A stretch of DNA of 64,000 nucleotides from Pseudomonas fluvialis (GTDB lineage Bacteria > Pseudomonadota > Gammaproteobacteria > Pseudomonadales > Pseudomonadaceae): NCBI RefSeq assembly GCF_002234375.1, contig NZ_NMQV01000013.1:124001-188000 (forward strand), written 5' to 3'. Below are positions 7,553 through 16,778 of the stretch, in pieces. The position numbers and the translations under genes are program-made. Below the pieces are notes generated by a model. That model saw only the letters and a list, made by a program, of their open reading frames with translations, was not told the origin of the DNA and did not search any database. How positions within the stretch are numbered: the stretch's first letter is position 1; each line of letters opens with the position of its first letter.

Positions 7553-9598
7553 ATGCCCCTCCTTCCTCCCCAGGCCCGCCGTGCTCCGGGCAGCGATCCT
7601 TACCACTGGCTGCAGCAGCGCGACAGCCCTGAGGTACTGGCTTACCTGGAGGCGGAAAACCACTACTGGCAAACCGCCCTGGCCGGCCAGCAGGCTCTGC
7701 GCGAGCAGCTGTTCGAGGAAATCCGTAGCCGCATTCAGGAAACCGACCTTTCCTTGCCCAGCCCCTGGGGCCCCTGGCTGTACTACACACGTACCCAGGC
7801 CGGCGATGAATATCCACGCCATTACCGCTGCCGGCGCCCTGCCGACGACAGCCTGCAAACCGACCCTGACAGCGAGCAGTTGTTGCTCGACCCCAATCAA
7901 CTGGCAGGTGGCGGCTACCTGGCACTGGGCGCGTTCAGCGTCAGCCCCGACCAGCAATGGCTGGCCTATAGCCTGGATCGTAGCGGCGAGGAGATCTACC
8001 AGCTATTCGTCAGCAACCTGCTGGACGGCAGCCTGCACAGCCTGCCCAGCGAAGCGGCCGACGGCAGCCTGGTCTGGGCCAACGACAACCAGACGCTGTT
8101 CTATGTCAGCCTCGACGACTGCCATCGTCCCTGGCGCTTGCTCCGCCATCACCTGCCCAGCGGCCACAGCGAGGTGGTTTTCGAGGAGCCTGACGAGCGT
8201 TTTTTCCTACACTGCTACCGAAGCAGCTCGGAGCGTCAGCTGATCCTGCAACTGGCCAGCAAGACCTGCAGTGAGTGCTGGGTGCTGCCCGCCGACCAGC
8301 CTGCCGGCACCTGGCAATGCCTGGCCGCGCGCAGTCCCGAGCACGAATACGAGGTCGACCACGGCTGGCTGGATGGCCGCTGGCAATGGCTGATCCGCAG
8401 CAATCAGACGGGCATCAACTTCGCGCTCTACCGTGCCGAGGAACACGCTGCGCAGCGCCCGGACTGGCAACTGTTGCGCGCCCACGACCCCCAGGTGATG
8501 CTCGAAGGCCTGACCCTCAAGCGTGACGGCTACCTGCTATCGCTACGCGAGCAGGGCCTGCAAGTGCTCGAGCTGTGCCGATCCGGCCAGGTGCCATGCC
8601 GGCTAGAGATGCCGGATGCCGTGTACAGCCTGGCGATCTACGACAGCCTGGAATTCGACAGCCCTTATCTGCGCCTGCGCTATGAATCCTTGCAATGCCC
8701 GGCGCAGATTCGCCAACTGCACCTGCATGACACCACGCAACAGGTACTCAAACAGACCGTCGTACTCGGCGAGTTCAGCAGCGAGGAGTATGCCAGCCAA
8801 CGGCTCTGGGCCACGGCCCACGACGGCCAGCAGATCCCCATCAGCCTGGTAGCGCGCCGCGAGGTGCTGGCCGGCCAGCAACCGGCACCGCTGTACCTTT
8901 ATGGCTATGGAGCCTATGGCGAGTGTCTCGACCCCTGGTTCTCCCACGCCCGGCTAAGCCTGCTGCAGCGTGGCTTCATTTTCGCCATCGCCCATGTGCG
9001 CGGCGGTGGCGAGCTCGGCGAAGCCTGGTATCGCGCTGGCAAGCTGGCACACAAGGAAAACAGCTTCAGTGACTTCATTCACTGTGCTGAACAGTTGAGC
9101 GCCAGCGGCCTGACCTGTCCAGCGCAGCTGGTCATCAGCGGCGGCAGCGCAGGTGGCCTGCTGATCGGTACCGTGCTCAACCAGCGCCCCGAGCTGTTTG
9201 CCGCGGCCATCGCCGAGGTGCCGTTTGTCGACGTACTCAACACCATGCTCGACCCCGAGCTGCCGCTGACCATCACCGAGTACGAGGAATGGGGCAATCC
9301 GCAGGAGCCTGAGGTCTACCAGCGCCTACGCAACTATGCCCCCTATGAGAACGTCTGCGCCCAAGCCTACCCGGCACTACTGGTGGTAGCCGGCTACCAC
9401 GACACCCGCGTGCAGTACTGGGAAGCAGCGAAATGGGTGGCCAAACTGCGCCACTGCAAGACTGACCAGCATCTACTGCTGCTCAAGACCGACCTGGAAG
9501 CCGGCCATGGCGGTATGAGCGGACGCTACCAGGGCTTGCGGGATACCGCACTGGAGTATGCCTTCATCCTGCATGCGTTGAACCTGGCGCCGCACTGA
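7553..9598 (+). CDS. ptrB: S9 prolyl-oligopeptidase family peptidase (oligopeptidase B type)
   Basis: A 681-residue cytoplasmic serine peptidase that cleaves short peptides, probably after basic residues if it behaves as oligopeptidase B. The N-terminal two thirds form the beta-propeller gate. The C-terminal alpha/beta-hydrolase domain holds the catalytic triad Ser532 (SGGSAGG), Asp617 (AGYHDTRV) and His652 (EAGHGG). The RGGGELGEAWY segment is the typical S9 loop before the nucleophile. The length is standard and there is no signal peptide. GAGG just upstream supports the ATG at 7553. It is transcribed alone, divergent from the small membrane protein. Whether the specificity is tryptic (PtrB) or prolyl is the only doubt. 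Confidence 0.9.
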   Translation: MPLLPPQARRAPGSDPYHWLQQRDSPEVLAYLEAENHYWQTALAGQQALREQLFEEIRSRIQETDLSLPSPWGPWLYYTRTQAGDEYPRHYRCRRPADDSLQTDPDSEQLLLDPNQLAGGGYLALGAFSVSPDQQWLAYSLDRSGEEIYQLFVSNLLDGSLHSLPSEAADGSLVWANDNQTLFYVSLDDCHRPWRLLRHHLPSGHSEVVFEEPDERFFLHCYRSSSERQLILQLASKTCSECWVLPADQPAGTWQCLAARSPEHEYEVDHGWLDGRWQWLIRSNQTGINFALYRAEEHAAQRPDWQLLRAHDPQVMLEGLTLKRDGYLLSLREQGLQVLELCRSGQVPCRLEMPDAVYSLAIYDSLEFDSPYLRLRYESLQCPAQIRQLHLHDTTQQVLKQTVVLGEFSSEEYASQRLWATAHDGQQIPISLVARREVLAGQQPAPLYLYGYGAYGECLDPWFSHARLSLLQRGFIFAIAHVRGGGELGEAWYRAGKLAHKENSFSDFIHCAEQLSASGLTCPAQLVISGGSAGGLLIGTVLNQRPELFAAAIAEVPFVDVLNTMLDPELPLTITEYEEWGNPQEPEVYQRLRNYAPYENVCAQAYPALLVVAGYHDTRVQYWEAAKWVAKLRHCKTDQHLLLLKTDLEAGHGGMSGRYQGLRDTALEYAFILHALNLAPH

Positions 9599-9620
9599 AC
9601 CGCCGCCAGGCAAAGCACGC

Positions 9621-9650
9621 AAAAAAAAGGGCGACCAGAAGTCGCCCAAA
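9621..9650 (-). terminator. Rho-independent terminator of ccoM
   Basis: GGGCGAC (9629-9635) and GTCGCCC (9641-9647) form a 7-bp stem with a 5-base loop. On the minus strand it is followed by eight T residues (A-tract 9621-9628), so it terminates ccoM transcription. Confidence 0.85.
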
Positions 9651-9679
9651 TTGCCTTGCGTGCCTGTGAATCCGAAAGG

Positions 9680-9796
9680 TCAGCCCTGCTTGCGCTTGTG
9701 CGCGTCCTTCCAGATGAAATAGCCAAAGCCGCCCAAGAAAGCGACCATCAGTAGAACGGTGCCGATTCCAGCAAACACCACGGTATCCATGAACAT
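9680..9796 (-). CDS. ccoM: Small cbb3 cytochrome c oxidase subunit CcoM
   Basis: A 38-residue single-span membrane protein, too short for most gene finders. It starts MFMDTVVFAG, continues with a glycine-containing hydrophobic helix (about residues 5-28) and ends with the basic tail KDAHKRKQG. I recognise this as the CcoM type of small subunit found with the cbb3 oxidase of Pseudomonas stutzeri, which stabilises the complex in the inner membrane. GGAGGC lies four bases before the ATG, two ANR-type boxes lie upstream and a strong terminator lies downstream, so it is a free-standing single-gene unit. The ccoNOPQ operon is not in this window. I am confident the gene is real and fairly confident of the name. 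Confidence 0.85.
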   Translation of the reverse strand: MFMDTVVFAGIGTVLLMVAFLGGFGYFIWKDAHKRKQG

Positions 9797-9834
9797 GGCT
9801 GCCTCCTGCGGTTAGCCTGTGTGACATGGCTGCA

Positions 9835-9875
9835 GAGTAGGCGCAGGGTGGTCTGAGAAAATTGACGTTGATCAA
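9835..9875 (-). promoter_or_regulatory. ANR/FNR-dependent class II promoter of ccoM
   Basis: TTGAC-GTTG-ATCAA at 9862-9875 matches the ANR/FNR box (TTGAT-N4-ATCAA) with one mismatch. On the minus strand a -10-like TACTCT lies at 9840-9835, which puts a start near 9828. The box centre (9868.5) is then about 40 bases upstream, the classic spacing for activation by this regulator family. The predicted leader is about 30 bases. Low-oxygen induction fits a high-affinity oxidase subunit. Confidence 0.75.
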
Positions 9876-9911
9876 TCCACGACACCGCTGATGACATGGC
9901 CTGCCATTTGA

Positions 9912-9925
9912 TTGACCCAGATCAA
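9912..9925. promoter_or_regulatory. Second ANR/FNR-type box upstream of ccoM
   Basis: TTGAC-CCAG-ATCAA, again one mismatch from the consensus, is centred 50 bases upstream of the proximal box, about five helical turns. No other promoter nearby needs it, so it may assist or modulate the same promoter. Confidence 0.65.
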
Positions 9926-9980
9926 CCTTACAGAGAGCATGGTTAATAGCTGGCAGGGAAAATGCGTTAGCGCAGGTCTC

Positions 9981-10148
9981 TCAACGCTTCTTCTTCGGCT
10001 TGCCTTTCTTGCTGGTTGGCCGTGCCTTGGGAAGTGGCAAGGCACGCTCGAACGCCGCACGCACTTCGCCCAGGCGACGCTCATGCAGGTCATGAATGCG
10101 CTTGTCGCGCTCGGCAGCAAAGTCAATGGGCTGGCGGTCGTCACTCAT
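9981..10148 (-). CDS. 55-residue Lys/Arg-rich protein of unknown function
   Basis: A short protein starting MSDDRQPIDFAAERDKRIHD. It has a charged helix in its first 35 residues and an extremely basic tail (SKKGKPKKKR). The start ATG overlaps the alkB stop as ATGA, so translation is coupled to alkB. The tail suggests contact with nucleic acid or ribosomes, but that is only an inference from charge. I do not recognise a named family. The coupling and clean reading frame make it a likely real gene rather than a chance frame. Confidence 0.65.
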   Translation of the reverse strand: MSDDRQPIDFAAERDKRIHDLHERRLGEVRAAFERALPLPKARPTSKKGKPKKKR

Positions 10149-10741
10149 GGATTCACTCGGCGAAAAGTCAGATTGATGCGCGGCGCGCTGATCTTGCGAC
10201 TGCGCGCCACCTGATGTTGCCAATGATGCTGGGTTGATCCACGCATCACCAGCAGACTGCCATGCTCCAGCAGCACGGAGTGTTCGATACGCTGACTACC
10301 CCGTCGGCGCAGGTCGAAACGCCGTGCCTGCCCCAGGCTCAGCGAGGCAATGCAGGGCTGCGCACCCAGTTCGGCTTCATCATCGCTGTGCCAACCCATG
10401 CAGTCCTGGCCATCGCGATAGTAATTGAGCAGCACGGCATTGAAGGACGCACCGGCGGCCTGCTCAACCGCCTGGCGGATGCCCTGCAGCAAGGCCGTCC
10501 AGGCCAGCGGCTGATGACGCTGGCCCGAGTAGCCGTAGCTGGCTTGCGGGTCGCCGTACCAGGCAACCAGGCGTGGCACCCTGTGCCAACGACCAAACAG
10601 TTGTACCTGTGGTTGCGACCAGCTCACTTGCTCAATCAGCGCCTGCAACCAGGCATCGGCCTGCGCGCTCGGCAGCCAATGCGGATACCAGTCCAGTTCG
10701 GCATCCGGCAGATGCAGACGGTGATCGCCAAACAGTTCCAT
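10145..10741 (-). CDS. alkB: AlkB-type 2-oxoglutarate/Fe(II) dioxygenase
   Basis: A 198-residue enzyme of the AlkB family, which removes alkyl groups from nucleic-acid bases by oxidation using Fe(II) and 2-oxoglutarate. The iron ligands are His118 and Asp120 (GWHSDDE) and His176 (HHWQHQV), and the 2-oxoglutarate-binding arginines lie in PRINLTFRR near the C-terminus. NAVLLNYYRDGQD is the conserved strand before the HxD. I place the start at ATG 10741. A longer frame from a GTG at 10795 would begin upstream of a perfect TATAAT (complement of 10772-10777) that looks like this gene's own -10. Substrate (DNA, RNA or protein) is not determined. The last bases overlap a small basic-protein gene. 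Confidence 0.87.
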   Translation of the reverse strand: MELFGDHRLHLPDAELDWYPHWLPSAQADAWLQALIEQVSWSQPQVQLFGRWHRVPRLVAWYGDPQASYGYSGQRHQPLAWTALLQGIRQAVEQAAGASFNAVLLNYYRDGQDCMGWHSDDEAELGAQPCIASLSLGQARRFDLRRRGSQRIEHSVLLEHGSLLVMRGSTQHHWQHQVARSRKISAPRINLTFRRVNP

Positions 10742-10771
10742 GCACTGCCCCGACAGGCATAAAGATGGCTG

Positions 10772-10777
10772 ATTATA
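10772..10777 (-). promoter_or_regulatory. Candidate -10 element of alkB
   Basis: The minus strand reads a perfect TATAAT here, about 30 bases before the chosen alkB start. A matching -35 is weak. It decides against the upstream GTG start. Confidence 0.45.
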
Positions 10778-10825
10778 CCTGTCGTCCGCCGTCACACGGG
10801 TAACAGCGCCAGCCCGCCCCGCGCA

Positions 10826-11107
10826 CTAAACCTCGACATCAATCCATAGCCCCTGGCGCGGCAAGTCCTCGGGCAGCGCTGGCGACTCTTCGTCGTCCGT
10901 TTGCACCGCGCCCGACGGATGGCGGCGCCGGCGCTGCGCTTCGCGCCAGCGTTCCTGCACCTCCTGTGGATGACACCGATCCAGGCTGATGGCACTCTCG
11001 CTGGCACTTTCCTCGGTGGGCGTGACAGGCGGAATCTCCGGGCGCGGCTTGGGTGTGTCCTGCTGCGCCATGACCGGCACCAGGCTCTGAGGGATAGGTG
11101 GCAGCAT
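10826..11107 (-). CDS. 93-residue Pro/Glu-rich hypothetical protein
   Basis: Begins MLPPIPQSLVPVMAQQ. It is rich in proline, glutamate and arginine, with a basic patch REAQRRRRHPSG in the middle and an acidic C-terminus (TDDEESPALPEDLP). It looks largely disordered, has no membrane segment and has no recognised motif. AGGAG six bases upstream fixes the start at 11107. It reads away from rapA and precedes alkB on the same strand with an 84-base gap. The function is unknown. Confidence 0.6.
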   Translation of the reverse strand: MLPPIPQSLVPVMAQQDTPKPRPEIPPVTPTEESASESAISLDRCHPQEVQERWREAQRRRRHPSGAVQTDDEESPALPEDLPRQGLWIDVEV

Positions 11108-11300
11108 CTGCACTCCTCCGTGACGACAGGCCGGCAAGCCTTGTTCAGACTGTCGGCCAGGCGTACCACAACTTGACCGGCAACATACCCGCTACACTTT
11201 GCTGGCAGGGTATTGGACCCACAAATAGCCGTACAGTGCCGTCGCCCCGCCTGAAGGCATCGGTTACCATACGCGGCTTTTTTCACAGCGGGAGAGTCGC

Positions 11301-14147
11301 ATGTCGCAGCAGTATCAACCAGGTCAACGCTGGATCAGTGACAGCGAGGCGGAACTGGGCCTGGGCACCGTACTGACCAGTGACGGGCGCCTGCTCACCG
11401 TGCTCTATCCGGCGACCGGCGATACGCGTCAGTATGCGCTGCGCAACGCACCGCTGACCCGCGTGCGCTTCGCCCCGGGCGACGAGATCACCCATTTCGA
11501 AGGCTGGAAACTGACCGTACAGGAAGTCGAGGACATCGACGGCCTGCTGGTCTACCTCGGCTTCGACAGCCAGCACCAGCCACGCAGCCTGCCGGAAACC
11601 CAACTGTCGAACTTCATTCAGTTCCGCCTGGCCAGCGATCGCCTGTTCGCCGGACAGATCGACCCACTACCCTGGTTTGCCCTGCGCTATCACACTTACC
11701 AGCATCAGAACCGCCTGCTGCAGTCGCCTCTCTGGGGCCTCGGCGGCGTGCGTGCGCAACCTATTGCCCACCAGTTGCATATCGCCCGCGAAGTAGCCGA
11801 TCGCATCGCGCCGCGCGTTCTGCTCGCCGATGAAGTGGGCCTGGGCAAGACCATCGAAGCCGGCCTGGTGATTCATCGCCAACTGCTGAGCGGACGGGCC
11901 AGTCGGGTGCTGATCCTGGTTCCGGAAAACCTCCAGCATCAATGGCTGGTGGAAATGCGCCGGCGCTTCAACCTGCAGGTAGCGCTGTTCGATGCCGAAC
12001 GCTTCCTGGAAAGCGATGCCGACAATCCCTTCGAGGACTGCCAGCTGGCGCTGGTCGCACTGGAGTGGCTGGTCAGTGACGAACGCGCCCAGGATGCCCT
12101 GTTTGCCGCCGGCTGGGACCTGCTGGTGGTGGACGAAGCACACCACCTGGTCTGGCATGCTGAACGGGCCAGCGCCGAATACAACCTGGTGGAGCAACTG
12201 GCCGGGCATATTGCCGGCGTGCTGCTGCTCACCGCGACCCCCGAACAACTGGGTCAGGAAAGCCATTTCGCACGCCTGCGCCTGCTCGACCCGCATCGTT
12301 TCCACGACCTGCAGGCCTTCCGCGCGGAAAGCCAGCAATACCAGCCGGTTGCCGCCGCCGTGCAGGAGCTGCTTGACCATGGCCAGCTCAGCGAACAGGC
12401 CCGCCAGGCGATTGGCGGCTTCCTCGGCCAGTCTGGCACCACCCTGCTCGCAGCACTGGAGGCCGGCGACGAACAGGCCCGCGCACGCCTGGTACGCGAA
12501 CTGCTCGACCGCCACGGCACCGGTCGCCTGCTGTTTCGCAACACACGCGCAGCAGTACGCGGCTTCCCCGAGCGCGAACTGCATCCTTACCCGCTGCCCT
12601 GCCCCGAACAGTACCTGGCCTTACAGCCTGAAGAGCAGGCCGAGCTGTATCCCGAGGTGGCCTACCAGGCCCAGGACACCCAGGACGACGAACAACGCTG
12701 GTGGCGCTTTGATCCGCGCGTCGAATGGCTGATCGACACCCTGAAGATGCTCAAGAAATTCAAGGTACTGGTGATCTGCGCACATGCCGAGACCGCCCTC
12801 GACCTGGAAGACGCCCTGCGCGTACGCTCAGGCATTCCCGCCACGGTGTTCCACGAAGGCATGAGCATCCTCGAACGCGATCGTGCCGCCGCCTACTTCG
12901 CCGACGAAGAATTCGGCGCGCAGGTACTGATCTGTTCGGAAATCGGTTCCGAGGGACGCAACTTCCAGTTCAGTCATCATCTGGTGCTGTTCGATCTGCC
13001 GGCCCACCCGGATCTGCTCGAGCAGCGTATTGGCCGCCTGGATCGTATTGGCCAGCAACATCGTATCCAACTGCACGTTCCCTACCTGGAAGGCAGTGCA
13101 CAGGAGCGACTGTTCCACTGGTACCAGCAGGCGCTCAACGCCTTCCTGGCCACCTGCCCCACCGGCAATGCCCTGCAGCATCAGTTCGGCAGCCGCCTGC
13201 TCGAACAGTTGCCGGGCGGCCCGGCCGGCGCCTGGCAGGCCTTGCTGGAGGAAGCCCGCGCGCAACGCGAACGCCTGGAGCAGGATATGCAGCGCGGCCG
13301 CGACCGTCTGCTGGAACTCAACTCTGGTGGAGCTGGCGAAGGCGAGTCACTGGTTGAGGCGATCCACGAGCAGGACGACCAGTTTGCCTTGCCGATCTAC
13401 ATGGAAGAACTGTTCGAGGCCTTTGGCATCGACAGCGAGGATCACTCGGAAAATGCGCTGATCCTGCGCCCCAGCGAGAAAATGCTCGATGCCAGCTTCC
13501 CGCTCGGCGACGACGAAGCCGTCACTATCACCTATGACCGCCAACAGGCCCTGAGCCGCGAGGACATGCAATTCCTCACCTGGGAACACCCCATGGTGCA
13601 AGGCGGCATGGACCTGGTGCTGTCCGGCTCGATGGGTAATACCGCGGTGGCGCTGATCAAGAACAAGGCGCTCAAGCCAGGTACGGTACTCCTCGAACTG
13701 CTCTTCGTCAGCGAAGTCGTCGCGCCGCGCAGCCTGCAGCTGGGGCGCTTTTTCGCCCCACAAGCCATACGCAGCCTGCTCGACAGCAACGGCAACGACC
13801 TGGCAGGCAAGGTGGCCTTCGAAACCCTCAACGATCAACTGGAGAGCGTGCCGCGTGCCAGCGCCAACAAGTTTGTCCAGGCCCAGCGCGAAGTGCTGGC
13901 CCGGCAGATCAATGCGGCGCAGGCCAAGGTCGAGCCACACCACGCGCAACGTGTCGCGCAGGCCAGGCAGCGCCTGATCGACGAACGCGACGAAGAGCTG
14001 GCGCGCCTGCAGGCGCTGCGAGCCGTCAACCCCAACGTGCGCGACAGCGAACTGCAGGCCCTGCAGCGGCAGCGCGACGAAGGCCTGGCCTACCTGGAAA
14101 AAGCCGCCCTGCGCCTGGAAGCCATTCGCGTACTGGTGGCCGGCTAG
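11301..14147 (+). CDS. rapA: RNA polymerase-associated ATPase RapA (HepA)
   Basis: A 948-residue SWI2/SNF2-type ATPase that binds RNA polymerase and recycles it after termination. Residues 1-about 150 form the RapA-specific N-terminal domains. Walker A is [11 protein letters not shown] with Lys183, and the DEAH box is VVDEAHHLV with Asp278. Helicase motifs [24 protein letters not shown] and [11 protein letters not shown] follow. The C-terminal RapA domain and a coiled coil ([19 protein letters not shown], about residue 890) complete it. Length is standard for the family. GGGAGA before ATG 11301 supports the start. The last four bases overlap the convergent MFS gene. Confidence 0.96.
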   Translation: MSQQYQPGQRWISDSEAELGLGTVLTSDGRLLTVLYPATGDTRQYALRNAPLTRVRFAPGDEITHFEGWKLTVQEVEDIDGLLVYLGFDSQHQPRSLPETQLSNFIQFRLASDRLFAGQIDPLPWFALRYHTYQHQNRLLQSPLWGLGGVRAQPIAHQLHIAREVADRIAPRVLLADEVGLGKTIEAGLVIHRQLLSGRASRVLILVPENLQHQWLVEMRRRFNLQVALFDAERFLESDADNPFEDCQLALVALEWLVSDERAQDALFAAGWDLLVVDEAHHLVWHAERASAEYNLVEQLAGHIAGVLLLTATPEQLGQESHFARLRLLDPHRFHDLQAFRAESQQYQPVAAAVQELLDHGQLSEQARQAIGGFLGQSGTTLLAALEAGDEQARARLVRELLDRHGTGRLLFRNTRAAVRGFPERELHPYPLPCPEQYLALQPEEQAELYPEVAYQAQDTQDDEQRWWRFDPRVEWLIDTLKMLKKFKVLVICAHAETALDLEDALRVRSGIPATVFHEGMSILERDRAAAYFADEEFGAQVLICSEIGSEGRNFQFSHHLVLFDLPAHPDLLEQRIGRLDRIGQQHRIQLHVPYLEGSAQERLFHWYQQALNAFLATCPTGNALQHQFGSRLLEQLPGGPAGAWQALLEEARAQRERLEQDMQRGRDRLLELNSGGAGEGESLVEAIHEQDDQFALPIYMEELFEAFGIDSEDHSENALILRPSEKMLDASFPLGDDEAVTITYDRQQALSREDMQFLTWEHPMVQGGMDLVLSGSMGNTAVALIKNKALKPGTVLLELLFVSEVVAPRSLQLGRFFAPQAIRSLLDSNGNDLAGKVAFETLNDQLESVPRASANKFVQAQREVLARQINAAQAKVEPHHAQRVAQARQRLIDERDEELARLQALRAVNPNVRDSELQALQRQRDEGLAYLEKAALRLEAIRVLVAG

Positions 14148-15463
14148 CGCAGGCCTTCCTGCATACGCTGGGCGTCCGCACAAAACGTGCGTGACGCCTG
14201 CCACAGGGCCAGCATGGTCAGCAGCAAGGCCAGTGGAATCAGGTACAACGCATCGTGCAGGCCGATAGCGCGGAATTGCTCGGTCATCTGCGTCGCGCCG
14301 GCAGCCAGGCGTGCCGCTTCAGCAAAGTGATCGGACAGACCACCGACCACCAGCGGGCCAAGCCCGCCACCCAGCAGGTACAAGCCGGCGAAGAACAACG
14401 CCATGGCACTGGCACGCAGACGCGGCTCCACCACATCCTGAATCGCCGTATACACGCAGGTATAGAAATTGTAGGAAAACAGCCAGCCCAGGCTGAACAC
14501 CGCGACGAACACACCAATGGCAATCTGCCCGGCCAACAGCACATAGCCCGTACAGAGCGCAGCAATCAGCATGCTCACTGCGCCCAGCAGCAGGCGCCCA
14601 CGCGCCCAGCGCTGGTGAGCGCGATCCGCCAGCCAACCGCCAGCCGTCAGCCCCAGCAAGCCGGTCAGCCCGACCATGATGCCCACCGCCACCGCTGCCT
14701 GCTGCAACGACAAGGCAAAGTAGCGTTGCAGCATAGGCACCATGAAACTGTTGGCCGCATAGGCAGCGAAGTTGTAGGCAAGCCCGGCCAGGGTCAACCA
14801 CCAGAAGGTGCGGATCGCCAGCACCTTGCGCAACGGCTGAGCAATCTTCTCCTCGCTCACCTGCACCTGCTCGGCCGCGCCACGCCGCGGCTCACGGATG
14901 AAGAAGATGAACAGCGCCAAGATAATTCCCGGTACGGCGGCAATGAAGAAAGGCGCACGCCAACTGCCAAAGGCCTGGACCATCGCACCGATGGTGAAAT
15001 AAGCCAGCAGCAGGCCCAGCGGCAGGCCCAGCATGAACAGGCCCATCGCCCTGGAACGCTTTTCTGCTGGAAAAAGATCACCAATCAGCGAGTTGGCCGC
15101 CGGCGCATAACTCGCCTCACCGATGCCCACACCCATGCGAATGAGCAGGAAGCTCCAAAAGTTCCAGGCCATGCCGTTGAGTGCGGTCAGGCCACTCCAT
15201 ACCAGCAAACCACAGCCCATGATCTTGCGCCGCGCGCCTATGTCGGCAAGCCGCCCCAGCGGAATACCCGCCAGCGCATAGACAATGGTGAACGCCGTAC
15301 CCAGCAGGCCAATCTGCAAGTCCGTGAGATTCCACTCCAGACGGATCGGTTCGATGACAATGGACGGAATGGTTCGATCGAAGAAGTTGAACAGATTGGC
15401 CAGAAACAGCAGAAACAGAATGCGCCAGGCATTGGTAGCCTGGCGGGACGGCGGCTGCGACAT
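14144..15463 (-). CDS. MFS transporter, spinster-like
   Basis: A 439-residue inner-membrane protein with about 12 predicted helices. The first is preceded by a short cytoplasmic tail, and the motif [12 protein letters not shown] is typical of the spinster-type MFS subgroup. The MFS A-motif is seen as [14 protein letters not shown] between helices 2 and 3, and [21 protein letters not shown] follows. The substrate is unknown; relatives move lipids, sugar acids or other organic acids. GGGAG precedes the ATG. It follows the phnN-like gene with a 118-base gap. No regulator is adjacent. Confidence 0.88.
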   Translation of the reverse strand: MSQPPSRQATNAWRILFLLFLANLFNFFDRTIPSIVIEPIRLEWNLTDLQIGLLGTAFTIVYALAGIPLGRLADIGARRKIMGCGLLVWSGLTALNGMAWNFWSFLLIRMGVGIGEASYAPAANSLIGDLFPAEKRSRAMGLFMLGLPLGLLLAYFTIGAMVQAFGSWRAPFFIAAVPGIILALFIFFIREPRRGAAEQVQVSEEKIAQPLRKVLAIRTFWWLTLAGLAYNFAAYAANSFMVPMLQRYFALSLQQAAVAVGIMVGLTGLLGLTAGGWLADRAHQRWARGRLLLGAVSMLIAALCTGYVLLAGQIAIGVFVAVFSLGWLFSYNFYTCVYTAIQDVVEPRLRASAMALFFAGLYLLGGGLGPLVVGGLSDHFAEAARLAAGATQMTEQFRAIGLHDALYLIPLALLLTMLALWQASRTFCADAQRMQEGLR

Positions 15464-15581
15464 GGCAAGCTCCCTCTCTTGTTATTGTGATGAACAGCGG
15501 CGCACCTTAGCAGTCAGCGCCCGGCAGGCCAATGAGCCATATCCCGCACGCGCTGTCAGCCAGGATAGACAGCCGTGATGC

Positions 15582-16145
15582 CTAGCTACAGGTTGGCTGC
15601 CCCGGCTCATCCAGGCAAGCGAGCAGCGCCTCCACGCTCTTTTCAAGACTGCCGCCCGCCTCCACCACGCAGTAAGCCCCAGCATCACGCAATGCTGCCT
15701 GCAGCTGCTGGTGACGAAGCAAACGCTCTTCGACCTGCCGAGCCGTCTCCCGACCGCGCTTCAACAGACGCTCACGCAGTTGCGGGGTGGGTGCTTCCAG
15801 GCAGATCGCTTGCAAGTTCGGATAACGTCGCCGTGCCTCACTCAGGTAGCCACGCGACCCGTTGACCAGCACCGCCTGCCCCGCCTGCAACCAATCATCA
15901 ATCTGGCGTGGCACACCATAGCTCAAGCCATTGGCCTGCCAACACAGGGCAAAGTCGCCTGCAGCCTGGCGCGCCGCAAACACCTCCTCACTGAGCCACT
16001 CTTCCAAAGGCTCGTTGCTCACCCCAACGCGCGTCACGCAACGTGGCGCCAAGTGATAGCCCCGCTCGGCAAGGGCTTGCGCGGCGGCCTGCAGAAGACT
16101 GTCTTTGCCAGCCCCCGAAGGCCCCATCAGGTAAACCAAGCGCAT
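15582..16145 (-). CDS. phnN: PhnN-like ribose 1,5-bisphosphate phosphokinase
   Basis: A 187-residue kinase of the guanylate-kinase-like PhnN family, which makes phosphoribosyl diphosphate from ribose 1,5-bisphosphate in phosphonate catabolism. The P-loop GPSGAGKDS is at residues 8-16. RCVTR follows at the place of the substrate-binding arginine, and an LLKRGRETARQVEERLLR helix resembles the lid. GGAGGT five bases before the ATG at 16145 fixes the start; a GTG two codons earlier abuts the ribosome site. It stands apart from any C-P lyase genes, so its role here may be broader or degenerate. A phosphonate-like ABC importer lies 43 kb away but is better explained by selenium. Confidence 0.8.
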   Translation of the reverse strand: MRLVYLMGPSGAGKDSLLQAAAQALAERGYHLAPRCVTRVGVSNEPLEEWLSEEVFAARQAAGDFALCWQANGLSYGVPRQIDDWLQAGQAVLVNGSRGYLSEARRRYPNLQAICLEAPTPQLRERLLKRGRETARQVEERLLRHQQLQAALRDAGAYCVVEAGGSLEKSVEALLACLDEPGQPTCS

Positions 16146-16285
16146 CGACACCTCCGCCCCGGCCTCACAGACTCGTTATGTCAGCCGAGTCGCATTTCTT
16201 CAGTTTAACGCTATGCAAAGGCAGCAGCTTGACTGAAAATTGACAACGTATTTTTGGCGAGCCTTTACCTGCCAACCCGCTGAAC

Positions 16286-16295
16286 GGCAGCTGCC
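16286..16295. promoter_or_regulatory. Perfect 10-bp palindrome in the amrZ upstream region
   Basis: GGCAGCTGCC lies about 75 bases before the amrZ start. AmrZ-type regulators bind GGCA/TGCC-containing operators and often control their own gene, so this is a plausible autoregulatory site. No clear -10/-35 pair was found around it. Confidence 0.35.
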
Positions 16296-16368
16296 AAACG
16301 CGGTCATATTGGCGACAATCGCATAGCTGATTGCCAGCATCGCTTTCCCAAACCAATCGGTTTACCTT

Positions 16369-16689
16369 ATGCGTCCTATGAAACAGGCACCCTACTCCAG
16401 CCGCACGGCTGACAAATTCGTGGTCCGTCTACCCGACGGCATGCGTGAACGCATCGGCGAAGTGGCACGCAGCCATCGTCGCAGTATGAACTCGGAGATC
16501 ATCGCCCGCCTGGAACAAAGCCTGTTCCAGGAGGAAGGTATGCAAACCGACACGTCTCTGTGCATCGACAGCCCGGAACTCAGCCTCAGCGAACGCGAAC
16601 TGCTGCAGCGCTTTCGCCAGCTCAGCCGCCGCCAGCAAAATGCCCTGGTAGCGCTGATCGATCATGACAGCGAACTGAGTGCCGAATAA
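16369..16689 (+). CDS. amrZ: Ribbon-helix-helix regulator AmrZ (AlgZ)
   Basis: A 106-residue Arc-type DNA-binding protein. In Pseudomonas AmrZ activates alginate genes and represses flagellar and other genes. Residues 13-60 are the ribbon-helix-helix: [17 protein letters not shown], then [18 protein letters not shown]. The C-terminal part ([21 protein letters not shown]) is the oligomerisation region. The sequence closely follows the P. aeruginosa protein as I recall it, with MRPMKQ at the start. It is followed at once by a strong terminator and is divergent from phnN. Identification is firm; targets in this organism are not visible. Confidence 0.92.
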   Translation: MRPMKQAPYSSRTADKFVVRLPDGMRERIGEVARSHRRSMNSEIIARLEQSLFQEEGMQTDTSLCIDSPELSLSERELLQRFRQLSRRQQNALVALIDHDSELSAE

Positions 16690-16703
16690 CCGGGCAACCC
16701 CAT

Positions 16704-16732
16704 AAAAAAACCGGCTTTCAGCCGGTTTTTTT
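16704..16732. terminator. Bidirectional terminator between amrZ and oadB
   Basis: CCGGC-TTTCA-GCCGG flanked by seven A on the left and seven T on the right. It serves amrZ on the plus strand and the convergent oadB on the minus strand. Confidence 0.9.
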
Positions 16733-16778
16733 ATATCTGCATCTTTGGGGCCGACACATAGCCGACCCCAGGTACAGG

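Noticed and set aside
9564-9875. 103-codon minus-strand frame across the ccoM region
   Set aside because: It is out of frame with ccoM, runs through the ccoM terminator and has no sensible ribosome site or motif.
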